Assembly (NCBI GenBank): GCA_910583835.1
Contig: CAJTYM010000002.1
Location: 43,017 to 107,016 of the forward strand
Direction of reading: 5' to 3'
Origin: an uncultured Lachnospiraceae bacterium
Lineage (GTDB): Bacteria; Bacillota; Clostridia; Lachnospirales; Lachnospiraceae
Length of the DNA stretch: 64,000 nt
Under the pieces are notes generated by a model. That model saw nothing but the letters and a program-made list of their open reading frames with translations, did no database searches and was not told the origin of the DNA. Shown here one piece after another: positions 8,593 to 16,807 of this stretch. Position 1 is the first letter of the stretch. The number at the start of each line of letters is the position of its first letter. A program made the translations under genes and the position numbers.

Positions 8593-9656
8593 GGGAACAT
8601 CGGCACAAGCTGCAGGCCTTCATTCTCAGGAAGCCCAAACAAAAGGTTCATATTCTGTACTGCCTGTCCTGCCGCCCCCTTCACGAGGTTATCAATCGCT
8701 CCCATCATCACAATCCTGCCGGTGCGCGCATCCATCTGGAATCCAATGTCCACAAAATTGCTGCCCTCCACCCATTTCGTCTCAGGATAAACGCCTTTAT
8801 CGAGGACACGCACAAAATATTCCTCTTCATAATACTTATCGTAAGCTGCTTTTACCTGCTCATAATTGGGATAAGCGTAAGAGCCGTCCTCCTGTCTGAT
8901 TTTCTTCAGGGACGCATATTCCGTTGCCAGAATGCCGCGGTTCATCGGCACTAAGTGCGGCGTGAAATTAATTGTAACCGTTTCTCCTGCCGCATAGCTT
9001 AACTGCTCCTCTATTTCCGGCGTATGGCGGTGCGTCGTCACGCCGTATGCTTTCATATTCTCATTGACCTCACAGAACAGATTGGGCAGTTTGGCGCCCC
9101 TGCCCGCGCCAGAGGTCCCTGATTTGGCATCTACAATCAAAGTATTGGGCTCAATCAGCCTCTCTTTTACCAATGGATATGCCGTGAGAATCGAACAGGT
9201 CGTATAACAGCCCGGATTTGCCACCAGCCGCGCCTGTTTCACCTTTTCACGGTTTACCTCACACAACCCATACACAGCCTCCTCGATAAACTGTGGGCTT
9301 TTATGCTCTATCTGATACCATTTCTCATAAGTCCTGACATCCTTAATCCGGTAATCGGCGCTTAAATCTATGACCTTGGCGCTGCTAAGAATTTCTTCCG
9401 TCAGCACGCCTGCCAGAAACCCTTGCGGCGTTGCCGTAAAAATCACATCTACCTGTTTGGCCAGCGCTTCTATATTATCATCCAGGCAGGCGTCCTCCAC
9501 CAGCTGAAACATATTCCCATATACCTTTGCATATTTTTCGTCAATATAGCTTCTGGAACCGTACCATTTGATTTCTGCCTCTCTGTGTCCCAGCAAAATC
9601 CTCACCAATTCTGCTCCTGCATACCCAGTTGCCCCAATAATTCCTGCTTTTATCAT
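8589..9656 (-). CDS. argC: N-acetyl-gamma-glutamyl-phosphate reductase
   Basis: A 355-residue NADPH-dependent reductase making N-acetylglutamate semialdehyde. The start is MIKAGIIGATGYAG at 9656 after GAGGAAG; the frame extends to 9725 but that part overlaps the predicted promoter. The N-terminal GATGYAG is the Rossmann nucleotide loop, and the catalytic cysteine is in ANPGCYTTCS (near residue 148). HRHTPEIEEQL supplies the catalytic histidine region. It is the first gene of the leftward arginine operon, divergent from argG. Its C-terminus (LVPMFP, stop) is encoded at the edge of the palindromic repeat, so the last residues may have been fixed by that insertion. Confidence 0.97.
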   Translation of the reverse strand: MIKAGIIGATGYAGAELVRILLGHREAEIKWYGSRSYIDEKYAKVYGNMFQLVEDACLDDNIEALAKQVDVIFTATPQGFLAGVLTEEILSSAKVIDLSADYRIKDVRTYEKWYQIEHKSPQFIEEAVYGLCEVNREKVKQARLVANPGCYTTCSILTAYPLVKERLIEPNTLIVDAKSGTSGAGRGAKLPNLFCEVNENMKAYGVTTHRHTPEIEEQLSYAAGETVTINFTPHLVPMNRGILATEYASLKKIRQEDGSYAYPNYEQVKAAYDKYYEEEYFVRVLDKGVYPETKWVEGSNFVDIGFQMDARTGRIVMMGAIDNLVKGAAGQAVQNMNLLFGLPENEGLQLVPMFP

Positions 9657-9703
9657 ACTGACTTCCTCGCTTTCCTTTTCAAATGCTGACTGGCACTTTC
9701 TTA

Positions 9704-9732
9704 ATATTAGTACATCTTCCTCCATCCGTAAA
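9704..9732 (-). promoter_or_regulatory. Probable argC promoter
   Basis: Reading leftward, TTTACG (9727-9732) and TAATAT (9704-9709) are separated by 17 bases, about 47 bp ahead of the argC start. It lies just downstream of the two ARG-box-like sites. The match to the -35 consensus is modest. Confidence 0.45.
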
Positions 9733-9750
9733 GACCTTTTTTGAATTTTT

Positions 9751-9788
9751 ATGCATATTTATTCATTTTTTTTAATTTTTATTCACTT
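9751..9788. promoter_or_regulatory. Two ARG-box-like operators between argC and argG
   Basis: The leftward strand reads ATGAATAAATATGCAT (9751-9766) and AAGTGAATAAAAATTAA (9772-9788). Both match the ArgR/AhrC operator pattern of TGAATA followed by an A/T core and, in the first site, GCAT. Tandem boxes about 21 bp apart are the usual arrangement for a hexameric arginine repressor. The second box overlaps the -35 of the argG promoter, so arginine repression of both directions is expected. Confidence 0.7.
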
Positions 9789-9815
9789 GCTATTTCCCAA
9801 ATAATGTTGTATATT
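9787..9815 (+). promoter_or_regulatory. argG promoter
   Basis: TTGCTA (9787-9792), a 17-base spacer and TATATT (9810-9815) form a good vegetative promoter 76 bp ahead of argG. Its -35 overlaps the second ARG-box-like site. Confidence 0.65.
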
Positions 9816-9891
9816 AGTTATTAGTGCATAATCCCATGGCATTTTACATGAGGTTAGATTGCAAATAGATTAATAAACGGAGGAAAAAGTA

Positions 9892-11106
9892 ATGAAAGAA
9901 AAAGTAATCTTAGCTTATTCCGGCGGTCTGGACACCACCGCCATCATCCCCTGGCTGAAAGAGAATTTCGATTATGAGGTAATTTGCTGCTGCATCGACT
10001 GCGGACAGGACGAAGAGCTCAACGGTCTGGAAGAGCGCGCAAAATTATCCGGCGCTGCCAAATTGTACATTGAGGACATCACGGACGAATTTGCCGAGGA
10101 TTACATACTTCCCTGCGTTCAGGCAAGCGCAGTATACGAGAACAAATACCTTCTGGGAACTTCCATGGCACGCCCCGGTATCGCCAAACGCCTGGTTGAG
10201 ATTGCCCGCAAAGAGGGCGCTACCGCTATCTGCCACGGCGCTACCGGCAAGGGCAATGACCAGATTCGTTTTGAATTAGGTATCAAAGCATTGGCTCCCG
10301 ACTTAAAGATCATCGCTGCCTGGAGAAGTGACAAGTGGGATATGCAATCCCGTGAGGAAGAGATTGCATACTGTAAAGCACACGGCATCGACCTTCCATT
10401 TTCTGCTGACAGCAGCTACAGCCGTGACCGCAACCTGTGGCACATCAGCCATGAAGGCCTGGAACTGGAAGACCCCGCCTGCGAGCCCAATTACGACCAT
10501 CTTCTGGTACTGGGCGTTTCCCCGGAGAAAGCTCCTGAGGAAGGGGAATATGTGACCATGACTTTTGAATCGGGCGTGCCAAAGACCATCAATGGCAAAG
10601 AGATGAAAGTTGCCGACATCATCCGCGAGCTGAACCGCCTGGGCGGCAAACACGGAATCGGCATTGTCGATATCGTGGAGAACCGTGTGGTAGGCATGAA
10701 ATCCCGCGGCGTCTATGAGACCCCTGGCGGAACTATCCTCATGGAAGCACAGCAGCAGTTAGAGGAGCTGGTGCTTGACCGCGCTACCATGGATGTCAAA
10801 AAAGACATGGGCAATAAGATGGCACAGATTGTATACGAAGGGAAATGGTTCACGCCTCTGCGTGAGGCTGTACAGGCATTTGTGACCTCCACCCAGAAAT
10901 ACGTGACCGGAGAAGTCAAATTCAAGCTCTATAAGGGAAATATCATCAAAGCCGGAACTACCTCACCCTACTCCCTCTACAGTGAGTCTCTGGCAAGCTT
11001 TACAACCGGCGATTTGTATGACCACCATGATGCAGAAGGATTCATCACCTTATTTGGACTGCCCTTGAAAGTCCGCGCAATGAAGATGGCTGAATTAGAA
11101 AAATAA
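9892..11106 (+). CDS. argG: Argininosuccinate synthase
   Basis: A 404-residue enzyme that joins citrulline and aspartate with ATP to give argininosuccinate. The N-terminal AYSGGLDTTAIIPWL is the ATP pyrophosphatase P-loop. SMARPGIAKRLVEIA, CHGATGKGNDQIRFE and SADSSYSRDRNLWHIS are the citrulline/aspartate binding segments; YSLYSESLASF is near the C-terminus. GGAGG stands a few bases before the ATG. The length is normal. It is transcribed away from argC with a shared operator region. argH and argF are not in this window. Confidence 0.97.
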   Translation: MKEKVILAYSGGLDTTAIIPWLKENFDYEVICCCIDCGQDEELNGLEERAKLSGAAKLYIEDITDEFAEDYILPCVQASAVYENKYLLGTSMARPGIAKRLVEIARKEGATAICHGATGKGNDQIRFELGIKALAPDLKIIAAWRSDKWDMQSREEEIAYCKAHGIDLPFSADSSYSRDRNLWHISHEGLELEDPACEPNYDHLLVLGVSPEKAPEEGEYVTMTFESGVPKTINGKEMKVADIIRELNRLGGKHGIGIVDIVENRVVGMKSRGVYETPGGTILMEAQQQLEELVLDRATMDVKKDMGNKMAQIVYEGKWFTPLREAVQAFVTSTQKYVTGEVKFKLYKGNIIKAGTTSPYSLYSESLASFTTGDLYDHHDAEGFITLFGLPLKVRAMKMAELEK

Positions 11107-11140
11107 TTTATCTTTCACAAAGGATTGAAACATATAATAT

Positions 11141-11174
11141 ATAGTAAACGACAATTATTTTTGTCGTTTACTAT
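11141..11174. terminator. Perfect 14-bp hairpin after argG
   Basis: ATAGTAAACGACAA and TTGTCGTTTACTAT pair perfectly around a six-base loop. It lies 35 bp after the argG stop. The lack of a following U-run makes it a processing or protective hairpin, or a first half of a tandem terminator. Confidence 0.55.
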
Positions 11175-11220
11175 AAAATACCAGATACGGATAATTCCCT
11201 TATCCATATCTGGTATTTTT
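11175..11220 (+). terminator. Rho-independent terminator of argG
   Basis: AAATACCAGATACGGATAA pairs with TTATCCATATCTGGTATTT with a single mismatch and ends in a run of five T. This is the main argG terminator. Confidence 0.8.
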
Positions 11221-11275
11221 CATCTTATAGGAAAGACCGTGTCGCATTAACGTGTGAGAATGCAGACTTTCCTCA
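11221..11275. repeat. Partial copy of the convergent-gap palindromic repeat
   Basis: TCTTATAGGAAAGACC-GTGTCGCATTAACGTG matches the reverse complement of the right end of the elements at 22239-22425 and 55800-55980, though it diverges toward its right side. Like the full copies, it sits between two genes that converge (argG and the lipoprotein gene). Confidence 0.55.
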
Positions 11276-12262
11276 TTGCTCGCGAGAATAAAAATGCTTC
11301 ACACCTTTGGTGATATCTTCTGCATACAGCATGCTGCAGCTTTTGAGTTCACCAGCTTTGTTGTACAGAAAGGCAATAGCCAGATGTGGTTCTTCCGGTA
11401 CGGCAAAATTATTGGCTTCAAGCTCCTCATCTGTAATCGTCACGTATTTGCCCTTTTTCAGCTTATATTTCCCACGCACAACCGTGCCGTCTTCCAGCTT
11501 ATCTTTTATCTTATACGTTCCATAGAACAGCCCGTTTTTGACTTTATATTTCTTATTCGTGTCGACATTGCCGCCCAGGGCAGTCAGCTGACGCCCCTTT
11601 CCATTCGGCGCGTCCTCTTTCCAGTCTCCGTTGTACACTTCTTTGTAAAGGCTGCCATCTTCCGTACTGCTGCTGACATAGTACCAGATTCCCTTGCCCT
11701 CCCGCTTTCCATCACTGTAATCGCCATAGTACCATTGCTTACAGCTGCATTCCTCAAATGTGTAAAAGCCAACGCCTTTGCCGCTCCCTTCCCCTTCCGG
11801 GAAATAAACATAGTGCTCGCCATTCCTGATTGCTGCAGCTAATGCTTTTGCTTCTTCGCCATTCTGAAGATTGTACAATGCCTGGGCATCATCTGCCTCA
11901 ATCGCTTCTATGGCAGCTTCCATGAGCGGACGGTAAAGATTCCGCTTCTCATCATCCTGGATTATCTTTCCTGCCGTTTCCTGAGAATCTTCATCCATGA
12001 GAGTATTCTCTGTTTCCTGAGATTCTTCGTCTTTGGGAGTTTGTTGTTCTTTCTGTGATTCTTTATCCTTTGGAGTTTGTTCCGGTTCCTGATTAAGGGC
12101 TTGTGCCGTATCATCGGAAACGCTTTTCTCTGCATCGTGCTCTGTCCGCTGCTGTGCTCCCTTTGCAGCTTCTGTCTGCTTCTCTGTGGTACAACCGGTA
12201 AGAATCATCACTGCAAATGCCACAATGACACCTACTGCAGCAATCCTGCCCTGTCGTTCCAT
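11273..12262 (-). CDS. Lipoprotein with MORN-like repeats
   Basis: A 329-residue predicted lipoprotein. The start is MERQGRIAAVG at 12262, behind GGAGG. A hydrophobic signal segment ends in a lipobox LTGC (Cys near residue 24). Residues about 25-110 are low complexity, rich in Gln, Glu, Lys and Asp, with repeated DEESQE/DEDSQE blocks that look like a surface linker. The C-terminal half has MORN-like pieces (YYGDYSDGKREGKGIWYY and YNGDWKEDAPNGKG). MORN repeats in bacteria are usually membrane- or surface-associated and of unknown function. It converges on argG and is not clearly in an operon with the DUF2225 gene 35 bp upstream, though cotranscription is possible. Confidence 0.8.
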   Translation of the reverse strand: MERQGRIAAVGVIVAFAVMILTGCTTEKQTEAAKGAQQRTEHDAEKSVSDDTAQALNQEPEQTPKDKESQKEQQTPKDEESQETENTLMDEDSQETAGKIIQDDEKRNLYRPLMEAAIEAIEADDAQALYNLQNGEEAKALAAAIRNGEHYVYFPEGEGSGKGVGFYTFEECSCKQWYYGDYSDGKREGKGIWYYVSSSTEDGSLYKEVYNGDWKEDAPNGKGRQLTALGGNVDTNKKYKVKNGLFYGTYKIKDKLEDGTVVRGKYKLKKGKYVTITDEELEANNFAVPEEPHLAIAFLYNKAGELKSCSMLYAEDITKGVKHFYSREQ

Positions 12263-12297
12263 AAGGATGCCTCCAATCATTACTCCATTTTTCTATT

Positions 12298-13146
12298 TTA
12301 TTTTCTCAGTTCTGCGATTATATCCTCTTTCAGTTCCAACGCCATATCTTTCATGCGCCGACTTGCGGACGGCGCTGTCAGCACGCTTGCCAGAAATTTG
12401 GAAGCAATCTCATATTTCTTAAAATGATATGCCATGTACGCCAGAATGTAATCCACCGTGCTCTGCTCCATGCCGCACATTGGAAACATTTCCTCGGATA
12501 TAGCTTTCATAAAGCCCTCAAATGCTTGCTGGTAGAACTCCTCCTCCTCTTTCTGAACCTCAGCTTTTGCTGCTTTCTCCTCCGGCGTATTGCCCGCCAT
12601 TGTCTCACCCTTGCCGCGCAGGAGCCAGGCAATCTTCAGGCAGGTGTAGGCTTTCTCACTGTCCTTGCCCTTTTTCACCACTGTATTCACGAGCGACAGC
12701 TTATAACGGTCAATTACTTCATCATAATCATACACCGCTTTCTCTGGCTTGTTGTCTGGATGAAAATTGCTGGAAATCTGTTCTTTAATTAATTTAATCT
12801 GCGTAGGGGTGAGATGCTCGTAAAAACGGTTCATCGCCGTATACCCGCACGCCGGGCAGGACGTGATATCGTATTTCAACGTATCAATATACTGGAATCT
12901 CGGGCGCAAATCACGGTCCGGCTCCAAACGTTTGACCCTCCCGCTCTTAATCACCTTGGTCTTAAACACATGGTCGCACACTTTACAATGTACGGTCTTC
13001 TCCAGCAGGAAATCTGACTCCGCAGGAATCTTCTCCTCGGCGCGCGTCTCATTCCCTTTCTTATCCTCCTTCTGCTCATCCTCGAATAACTGCATGGACT
13101 CTGTAGATTTCAGACCAAACTTTTCCAATCCTGAAAATAAATTCAT
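12298..13146 (-). CDS. DUF2225 domain-containing protein
   Basis: A 282-residue protein. CKVCDHVFKTKVIKSGRVK at about residues 54-72 and CPACGYTAMNRFYE at about 98-111 form a split CxxC pair expected to bind zinc; both are typical of DUF2225. The C-terminal half is helical and TPR-like (segments around AYTCLKIAWLLRG and ILAYMAYHFKKYEIA). The cellular role is unknown; homologues are widespread in Clostridia. It lies 22 bp after glnS in the same direction and is probably cotranscribed with it. Confidence 0.85.
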   Translation of the reverse strand: MNLFSGLEKFGLKSTESMQLFEDEQKEDKKGNETRAEEKIPAESDFLLEKTVHCKVCDHVFKTKVIKSGRVKRLEPDRDLRPRFQYIDTLKYDITSCPACGYTAMNRFYEHLTPTQIKLIKEQISSNFHPDNKPEKAVYDYDEVIDRYKLSLVNTVVKKGKDSEKAYTCLKIAWLLRGKGETMAGNTPEEKAAKAEVQKEEEEFYQQAFEGFMKAISEEMFPMCGMEQSTVDYILAYMAYHFKKYEIASKFLASVLTAPSASRRMKDMALELKEDIIAELRK

Positions 13147-13168
13147 TGCACTTTTCCTCCTCTTGGTG

Positions 13169-14845
13169 CTACTGATTCTGTGTCGGCAGCTTATAAGAAC
13201 TCTTCAAAGATACAATTCTGTTAAACACCAATGCATCCGGATTGGAATCCTTAGAGTCGACACAGAAAAATCCCTGTCTTACAAACTGAAAACTATCATA
13301 AGGTTCAGCCTCCGCTAACGCAGGCTCTATATAGCAGTCTTTTAATACACTAAGCGAATCCGGATTCAGATTCAGGCTTCCGTCTTCTTTGTTGTACACG
13401 CCCTTCTCTTCATCCACCAGATTCTCATATAAGCGAACTTCACATTTCTTTGCATAAGGCGCCGGCACCCAATGGATAGTCCCCTTTACTTTACGTCCGC
13501 TAAACCCACTTCCAGCCTTTGTCTCCGGGTCATAGGTACAATGGACTTCCGTCACATTGCCTTCCCCATCCTTGACAAAGCTTTCGCATTTGACAAAATA
13601 AGCATGCATAAGGCGCACCTCATTACCTGGGAACAGACGGAAATATTTCCTGGGCGGTTCCTCCATGAAATCTTCCCGCTCAATGTACAGTTCCCGGCAG
13701 AAAGGAATCTTACGGCTTCCCAATTCCTCGTTTTCCAGGTTGTTCGCCGCATCGAGATATTCTGTTTCCCCCTCTGGGTAATTGTCAATAATCAGCTTGA
13801 TGGGATTTAAGACCGCCATCATCCTGGGGCGTTTTAATTTCAAATCTTCCCTGATACAGTATTCCAACATGGCGTAATCCACAGAACTGTTCGCCTTGGA
13901 TACGCCGCAAAGATCCACAAACCTCTGAATGGATTCCGGCGTAAAACCACGTCTGCGCAGCGCTGCAATGGATACCAGCCTGGGGTCATCCCAGCCGTCC
14001 ACGATATTCTCTTCCACCAATTTCTTGATATAACGCTTGCCTGTCACCACATTGGTAAGATAGAGCTTGGCAAACTCTATCTGTTTGGGCGGATGCTCAT
14101 ATTCAAGCTCCCGCACCACCCAGTCGTACAATGGCCGATGGTCCTCAAATTCCAGCGTACAGATAGAATGGGTGATTCCCTCAATCGCATCCTCTATGGG
14201 ATGCGCAAAATCGTACATGGGATAAATGCACCATTTGTCTCCTGTGTTATGATGGGTCATATGCGCCACACGGTAGAGGATAGGATCCCTCATATTGATA
14301 TTGGGGGATGCCATATCAATCCTGGCCCGCAGCACCATCGCACCATCTTCATATTTCCCTTCTTTCATGTTATTAAATAATGCAAGGTTTTCTTCTATGC
14401 TCCTTGACCTTCCCGGATCCTCACGCCCAGGCTCCGTCAATGTTCCGCGGTATTCACGGATTTGTTCTGCATTGAGGTCCGACACATATGCCTTACCCTT
14501 CTTAATCAGCTTCACCGCCATTTCATACATCTGTTCAAAATAATCGGAGGCAAAGAAAAGCCTGTCTTCCCAGTCTGCCCCCAGCCATTTGATATCTTCC
14601 TTAATTGATTCCACAAACTCCACTTTCTCTTTGGTAGGATTCGTGTCGTCAAAACGCATATGGAACTTACCGCCATACTCTTTGGCAAGCCCATAATTCA
14701 GCAAAATAGACTTGGCATGTCCAATATGAAGATAACCATTCGGTTCCGGTGGAAAACGCGTTCTTACCGTCTCACAATGACCTTCCTTAATATCTTCCTC
14801 AATAATCTGCTCAATAAAATTCTTGGAAACCACTTCGTTTTCCAT
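13169..14845 (-). CDS. glnS: Glutamine--tRNA ligase
   Basis: A 558-residue class I aminoacyl-tRNA synthetase charging tRNA-Gln. RFPPEPNGYLHIGHAKSI at about residue 30 contains the HIGH motif; DDTNPTKEKVEFVESI, the D-E-G-I-T-H-S segment and the GlnRS-specific beta-barrel anticodon domain in the C-terminal third are all present. The KMSKS loop is replaced by a form near LTNVVTGKRYIKKLV. The length matches bacterial GlnRS (about 550). Its presence means glutaminyl-tRNA is made directly, although many Clostridia also keep the GatCAB route. The ribosome binding site AGGAGGTC lies just before the ATG. No T-box leader was seen upstream. Confidence 0.97.
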   Translation of the reverse strand: MENEVVSKNFIEQIIEEDIKEGHCETVRTRFPPEPNGYLHIGHAKSILLNYGLAKEYGGKFHMRFDDTNPTKEKVEFVESIKEDIKWLGADWEDRLFFASDYFEQMYEMAVKLIKKGKAYVSDLNAEQIREYRGTLTEPGREDPGRSRSIEENLALFNNMKEGKYEDGAMVLRARIDMASPNINMRDPILYRVAHMTHHNTGDKWCIYPMYDFAHPIEDAIEGITHSICTLEFEDHRPLYDWVVRELEYEHPPKQIEFAKLYLTNVVTGKRYIKKLVEENIVDGWDDPRLVSIAALRRRGFTPESIQRFVDLCGVSKANSSVDYAMLEYCIREDLKLKRPRMMAVLNPIKLIIDNYPEGETEYLDAANNLENEELGSRKIPFCRELYIEREDFMEEPPRKYFRLFPGNEVRLMHAYFVKCESFVKDGEGNVTEVHCTYDPETKAGSGFSGRKVKGTIHWVPAPYAKKCEVRLYENLVDEEKGVYNKEDGSLNLNPDSLSVLKDCYIEPALAEAEPYDSFQFVRQGFFCVDSKDSNPDALVFNRIVSLKSSYKLPTQNQ

Positions 14846-14950
14846 CTTAGACCTCCTGGTATCGTATTACTTTTACTAGTTTTACTTCCCAATTATAATT
14901 TCTAAAACATTATTTGTCAATTGCAGAGTGATTTTCCGCATTATGTATAG

Positions 14951-14985
14951 TATCAGTTCAGCCCACGCGGGTGGCTGAACTGATA
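14951..14985. terminator. 13-bp perfect inverted repeat between two leftward genes
   Basis: TATCAGTTCAGCC and GGCTGAACTGATA pair around CACGCGGGT, itself partly self-complementary. It lies just past the stop of the rhomboid-like gene (14998). There is no clear U-tract, but the position suggests a terminator before glnS. Confidence 0.55.
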
Positions 14986-14997
14986 TTCAAGATAACC

Positions 14998-15837
14998 TCA
15001 GCTCCGTTTGATATGCTGGTGGGTAAAGAGATGGTCCTGGCAATATTCATAATTGCCCTCGCACTTGGAGCAAAAACGAAACTGCAGATTCTCCCCGTCC
15101 TTCTCTGTCCTGCCGCAGATTGCACATCTATGCTTGGGAATGCCCTGCGCCTGGCGCAGCTGCTGACGGTAAACCTGCTTCCTGCGTATCTCCTGGGGCG
15201 ACACCCTACGGTAATTCCTGGTGCTGAAAAAGAAAATCAGGAAATTCATTACCGAGGCAAGAATTGCCACCCTTCCCGCCCAGTTGCTGACAACAAACAT
15301 AAAAGCCATCCAGACTGCATCGACAATTCCCATCCACTTTGCCTTAAAGGGAATGATAAAATACAGCCGGAACTGCGATTCCGGGTAAATAACGGCAAAT
15401 GCCATAAACAGTGACATCGTCACATACTCCGTGCCGAAATAAAAACCAATCCCCGTCACCGGTATCCCGGCAACAAGCAGATAGACAAGGTAAAGGATAA
15501 ACGCGCCCACAAGCGTACACAGCAGTCCGCCAATCAGATAGACGTTGTAGCGGAACGTGCCGATTGCCTGTTCGATGGAGGTCCCGATAAAATAATAACA
15601 GGACAGGAAAAAAATCAAAAACAGGATATTGACAGACGGAGGGATCAAAAGCCATGAAACAATCCTCCACACCTGCCCCTGCAGGATAAGCCGCGGCTCC
15701 AAGGTCAGAAGCGTCTGCACCTCAGGCATTGTATATCGGATGATAAATCCCAGAACCCAGGCTCCTATCAGCCAGAATGTCAGGTTGGGAATCGCAAACT
15801 TGCCAAACTTCCGTTCCATTTTATTCAAAAAATTCAT
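14998..15837 (-). CDS. Rhomboid-like integral membrane protein with C-terminal zinc ribbon
   Basis: A 279-residue protein beginning MNFLNKMERKFG at 15837 behind GAGGTG. Five or six hydrophobic helices fill residues about 15-215, with the rhomboid-like opening segment (GQVWRIVSWLLIPPS) in the first loop. I find neither a GxSG serine motif nor a histidine in a late helix, so it is probably an inactive rhomboid relative (derlin/iRhom-like). The C-terminal tail has CAICGRTEKDGENLQFRFCSKC-type cysteines (about residues 242-264) and CQDH, a likely zinc ribbon facing the cytoplasm. This architecture recurs in Lachnospiraceae as an uncharacterised protein. The function is unknown. Confidence 0.75.
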   Translation of the reverse strand: MNFLNKMERKFGKFAIPNLTFWLIGAWVLGFIIRYTMPEVQTLLTLEPRLILQGQVWRIVSWLLIPPSVNILFLIFFLSCYYFIGTSIEQAIGTFRYNVYLIGGLLCTLVGAFILYLVYLLVAGIPVTGIGFYFGTEYVTMSLFMAFAVIYPESQFRLYFIIPFKAKWMGIVDAVWMAFMFVVSNWAGRVAILASVMNFLIFFFSTRNYRRVSPQEIRRKQVYRQQLRQAQGIPKHRCAICGRTEKDGENLQFRFCSKCEGNYEYCQDHLFTHQHIKRS

Positions 15838-15972
15838 AACGCACCTCACAAAATGTTAGTTAGATTTTATTATAAATTTTCTGGAAAGGTTTGTCAACGA
15901 ATGGCGTAATTTTCATAAAAACTTTATATTTGCAGATGGCTCAATCATAACTTCCGGCCAGGCGGACTACTA

Positions 15973-16284
15973 TCAATCGTCGATATCGTTTTCCCAGTCG
16001 TCAGCATCATCCATATCATCCCAGTCCTGGTATCCCTGATACTGATTCCTCTCTCCAGCCCCGATGGGCAGCGGATTTATGGATGCCGGAATGCACAGTT
16101 CATCTCCTATCTGCAGATTATAGATATCTACGAATGGGTTGGCAAAGATTAGCTGCCCTACGCTTACATTGTAAAATTTCCCCAACTGATACAGCGTATC
16201 TCCCTGCTGCACCACATGTATGATTCCCCTGCATGGTCCGCCCGGATAGATGGGACCAATCGGGATAGGTATGATTCTTGCCAT
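15973..16284 (-). CDS. LysM domain protein, possible spore-coat or cell-wall protein
   Basis: A 103-residue protein. The start is MARIIPIPIGPIYPGG at 16284, behind GGAGG. It has a short proline/isoleucine-rich head, one LysM repeat (IHVVQQGDTLYQLGKFYNVS through LQIGDELCIP, about residues 20-65) and a strongly acidic Asp/Trp tail. There is no signal peptide. Small single-LysM proteins without signals in spore formers (SafA/YkzP style) are often laid down on the forespore; that is inference. It is divergent from the activase gene, with a repeat-rich spacer between. Confidence 0.8.
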   Translation of the reverse strand: MARIIPIPIGPIYPGGPCRGIIHVVQQGDTLYQLGKFYNVSVGQLIFANPFVDIYNLQIGDELCIPASINPLPIGAGERNQYQGYQDWDDMDDADDWENDIDD

Positions 16285-16435
16285 AATCTTATTTCCTCCG
16301 TGTTCAATCACAGTTTCTTTCTAACTATTATATTCGTAGTTCCCGAAACGGTTCTACCTTTCCATATTCTGCATATATTATGGCAAAGTTTCACGTTATG
16401 GAGATTACAATGTATCCCCAAGACAAATATTGCTG

Positions 16436-16537
16436 TTCACTCCCACGCCATTCGCAACGACCGTTACAGTTCACTCCAACGCCATTCGTAACGGCTGTTT
16501 CAGTTCACTCCAACGCCATTCGCAAAGGCGCTTACAG
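16436..16537. repeat. Three tandem 34-bp repeats
   Basis: Units at 16436-16469, 16470-16503 and 16504-16537 share TTCACTCC-ACGCCATTCG and end in CAG. They have no spacers between them, so this is not a CRISPR. They represent repeated left ends of the inverted-repeat element that follows. Confidence 0.85.
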
Positions 16538-16661
16538 CGCTTTCTCGCTGCTTCGCAGCTAACTTTGCTCATAAACTGGCGTTCCCTCCGTCAGCACAAA
16601 TGGAGAAATCATCATGCAAGCATGTGATTATCCCCATATTGGCTGACGAGTGAACTGTAAC
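16463..16661. repeat. MITE-like element, copy A (terminal inverted repeats GTTACAGTTCACT)
   Basis: GTTACAGTTCACT at 16463-16475 is mirrored by AGTGAACTGTAAC at 16649-16661. Internal sequence (CTTTCTCGCTGCTTCGCAG, then TGCTCATAAACTGGCGTTCC and AAATCATCATGCAAGCATG) is shared in reverse orientation with the element at 48764-48995. It has no protein-coding capacity. It fills most of the divergent spacer between the LysM and activase genes, ending 39 bp before the activase promoter. Confidence 0.8.
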
Positions 16662-16699
16662 GGCCAAATATTAACATTCCATTAAATCTGAAAAATGAA

Positions 16700-16728
16700 T
16701 TGTTTTTTGTTATTTCCTGTCGTATAAT
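16700..16728 (+). promoter_or_regulatory. Promoter of the activase/dehydratase fusion gene
   Basis: TTGTTT (16700-16705), 17 bases, then a perfect TATAAT (16723-16728), 79 bp ahead of the start codon. Confidence 0.7.
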
Positions 16729-16734
16729 ATACGG

Positions 16735-16751
16735 TGTTCGATTTCCGAACA
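16735..16751 (+). promoter_or_regulatory. Inverted repeat TGTTCG-N5-CGAACA at the transcription start
   Basis: A perfect 6-bp dyad with 5-base centre begins 7 bases after the -10 box, so it should overlap the start site. This is the expected place for a repressor operator; no matching regulator is encoded nearby. Confidence 0.5.
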
Positions 16752-16807
16752 GTTATATCATATAAATAGGAAGAAATTGCCAAAGAAATTTTGGAGGTAA
16801 TACTATT

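Noticed and set aside
9657..9725. Longer start for argC
   Set aside because: It would overlap the predicted promoter, and the family begins at the internal ATG with a good site.
14846..14950. T-box leader upstream of glnS
   Set aside because: No T-box core sequence or terminator/antiterminator pair is present.
16436..16537. Possible CRISPR array
   Set aside because: The 34-bp units are directly adjacent with no spacers and no cas genes are nearby; they are part of a mobile-type repeat.
16735..16751. Possible tRNA T-arm (GTTCG...CGAAC)
   Set aside because: No acceptor, D or anticodon arm surrounds it; it is better read as an operator dyad.
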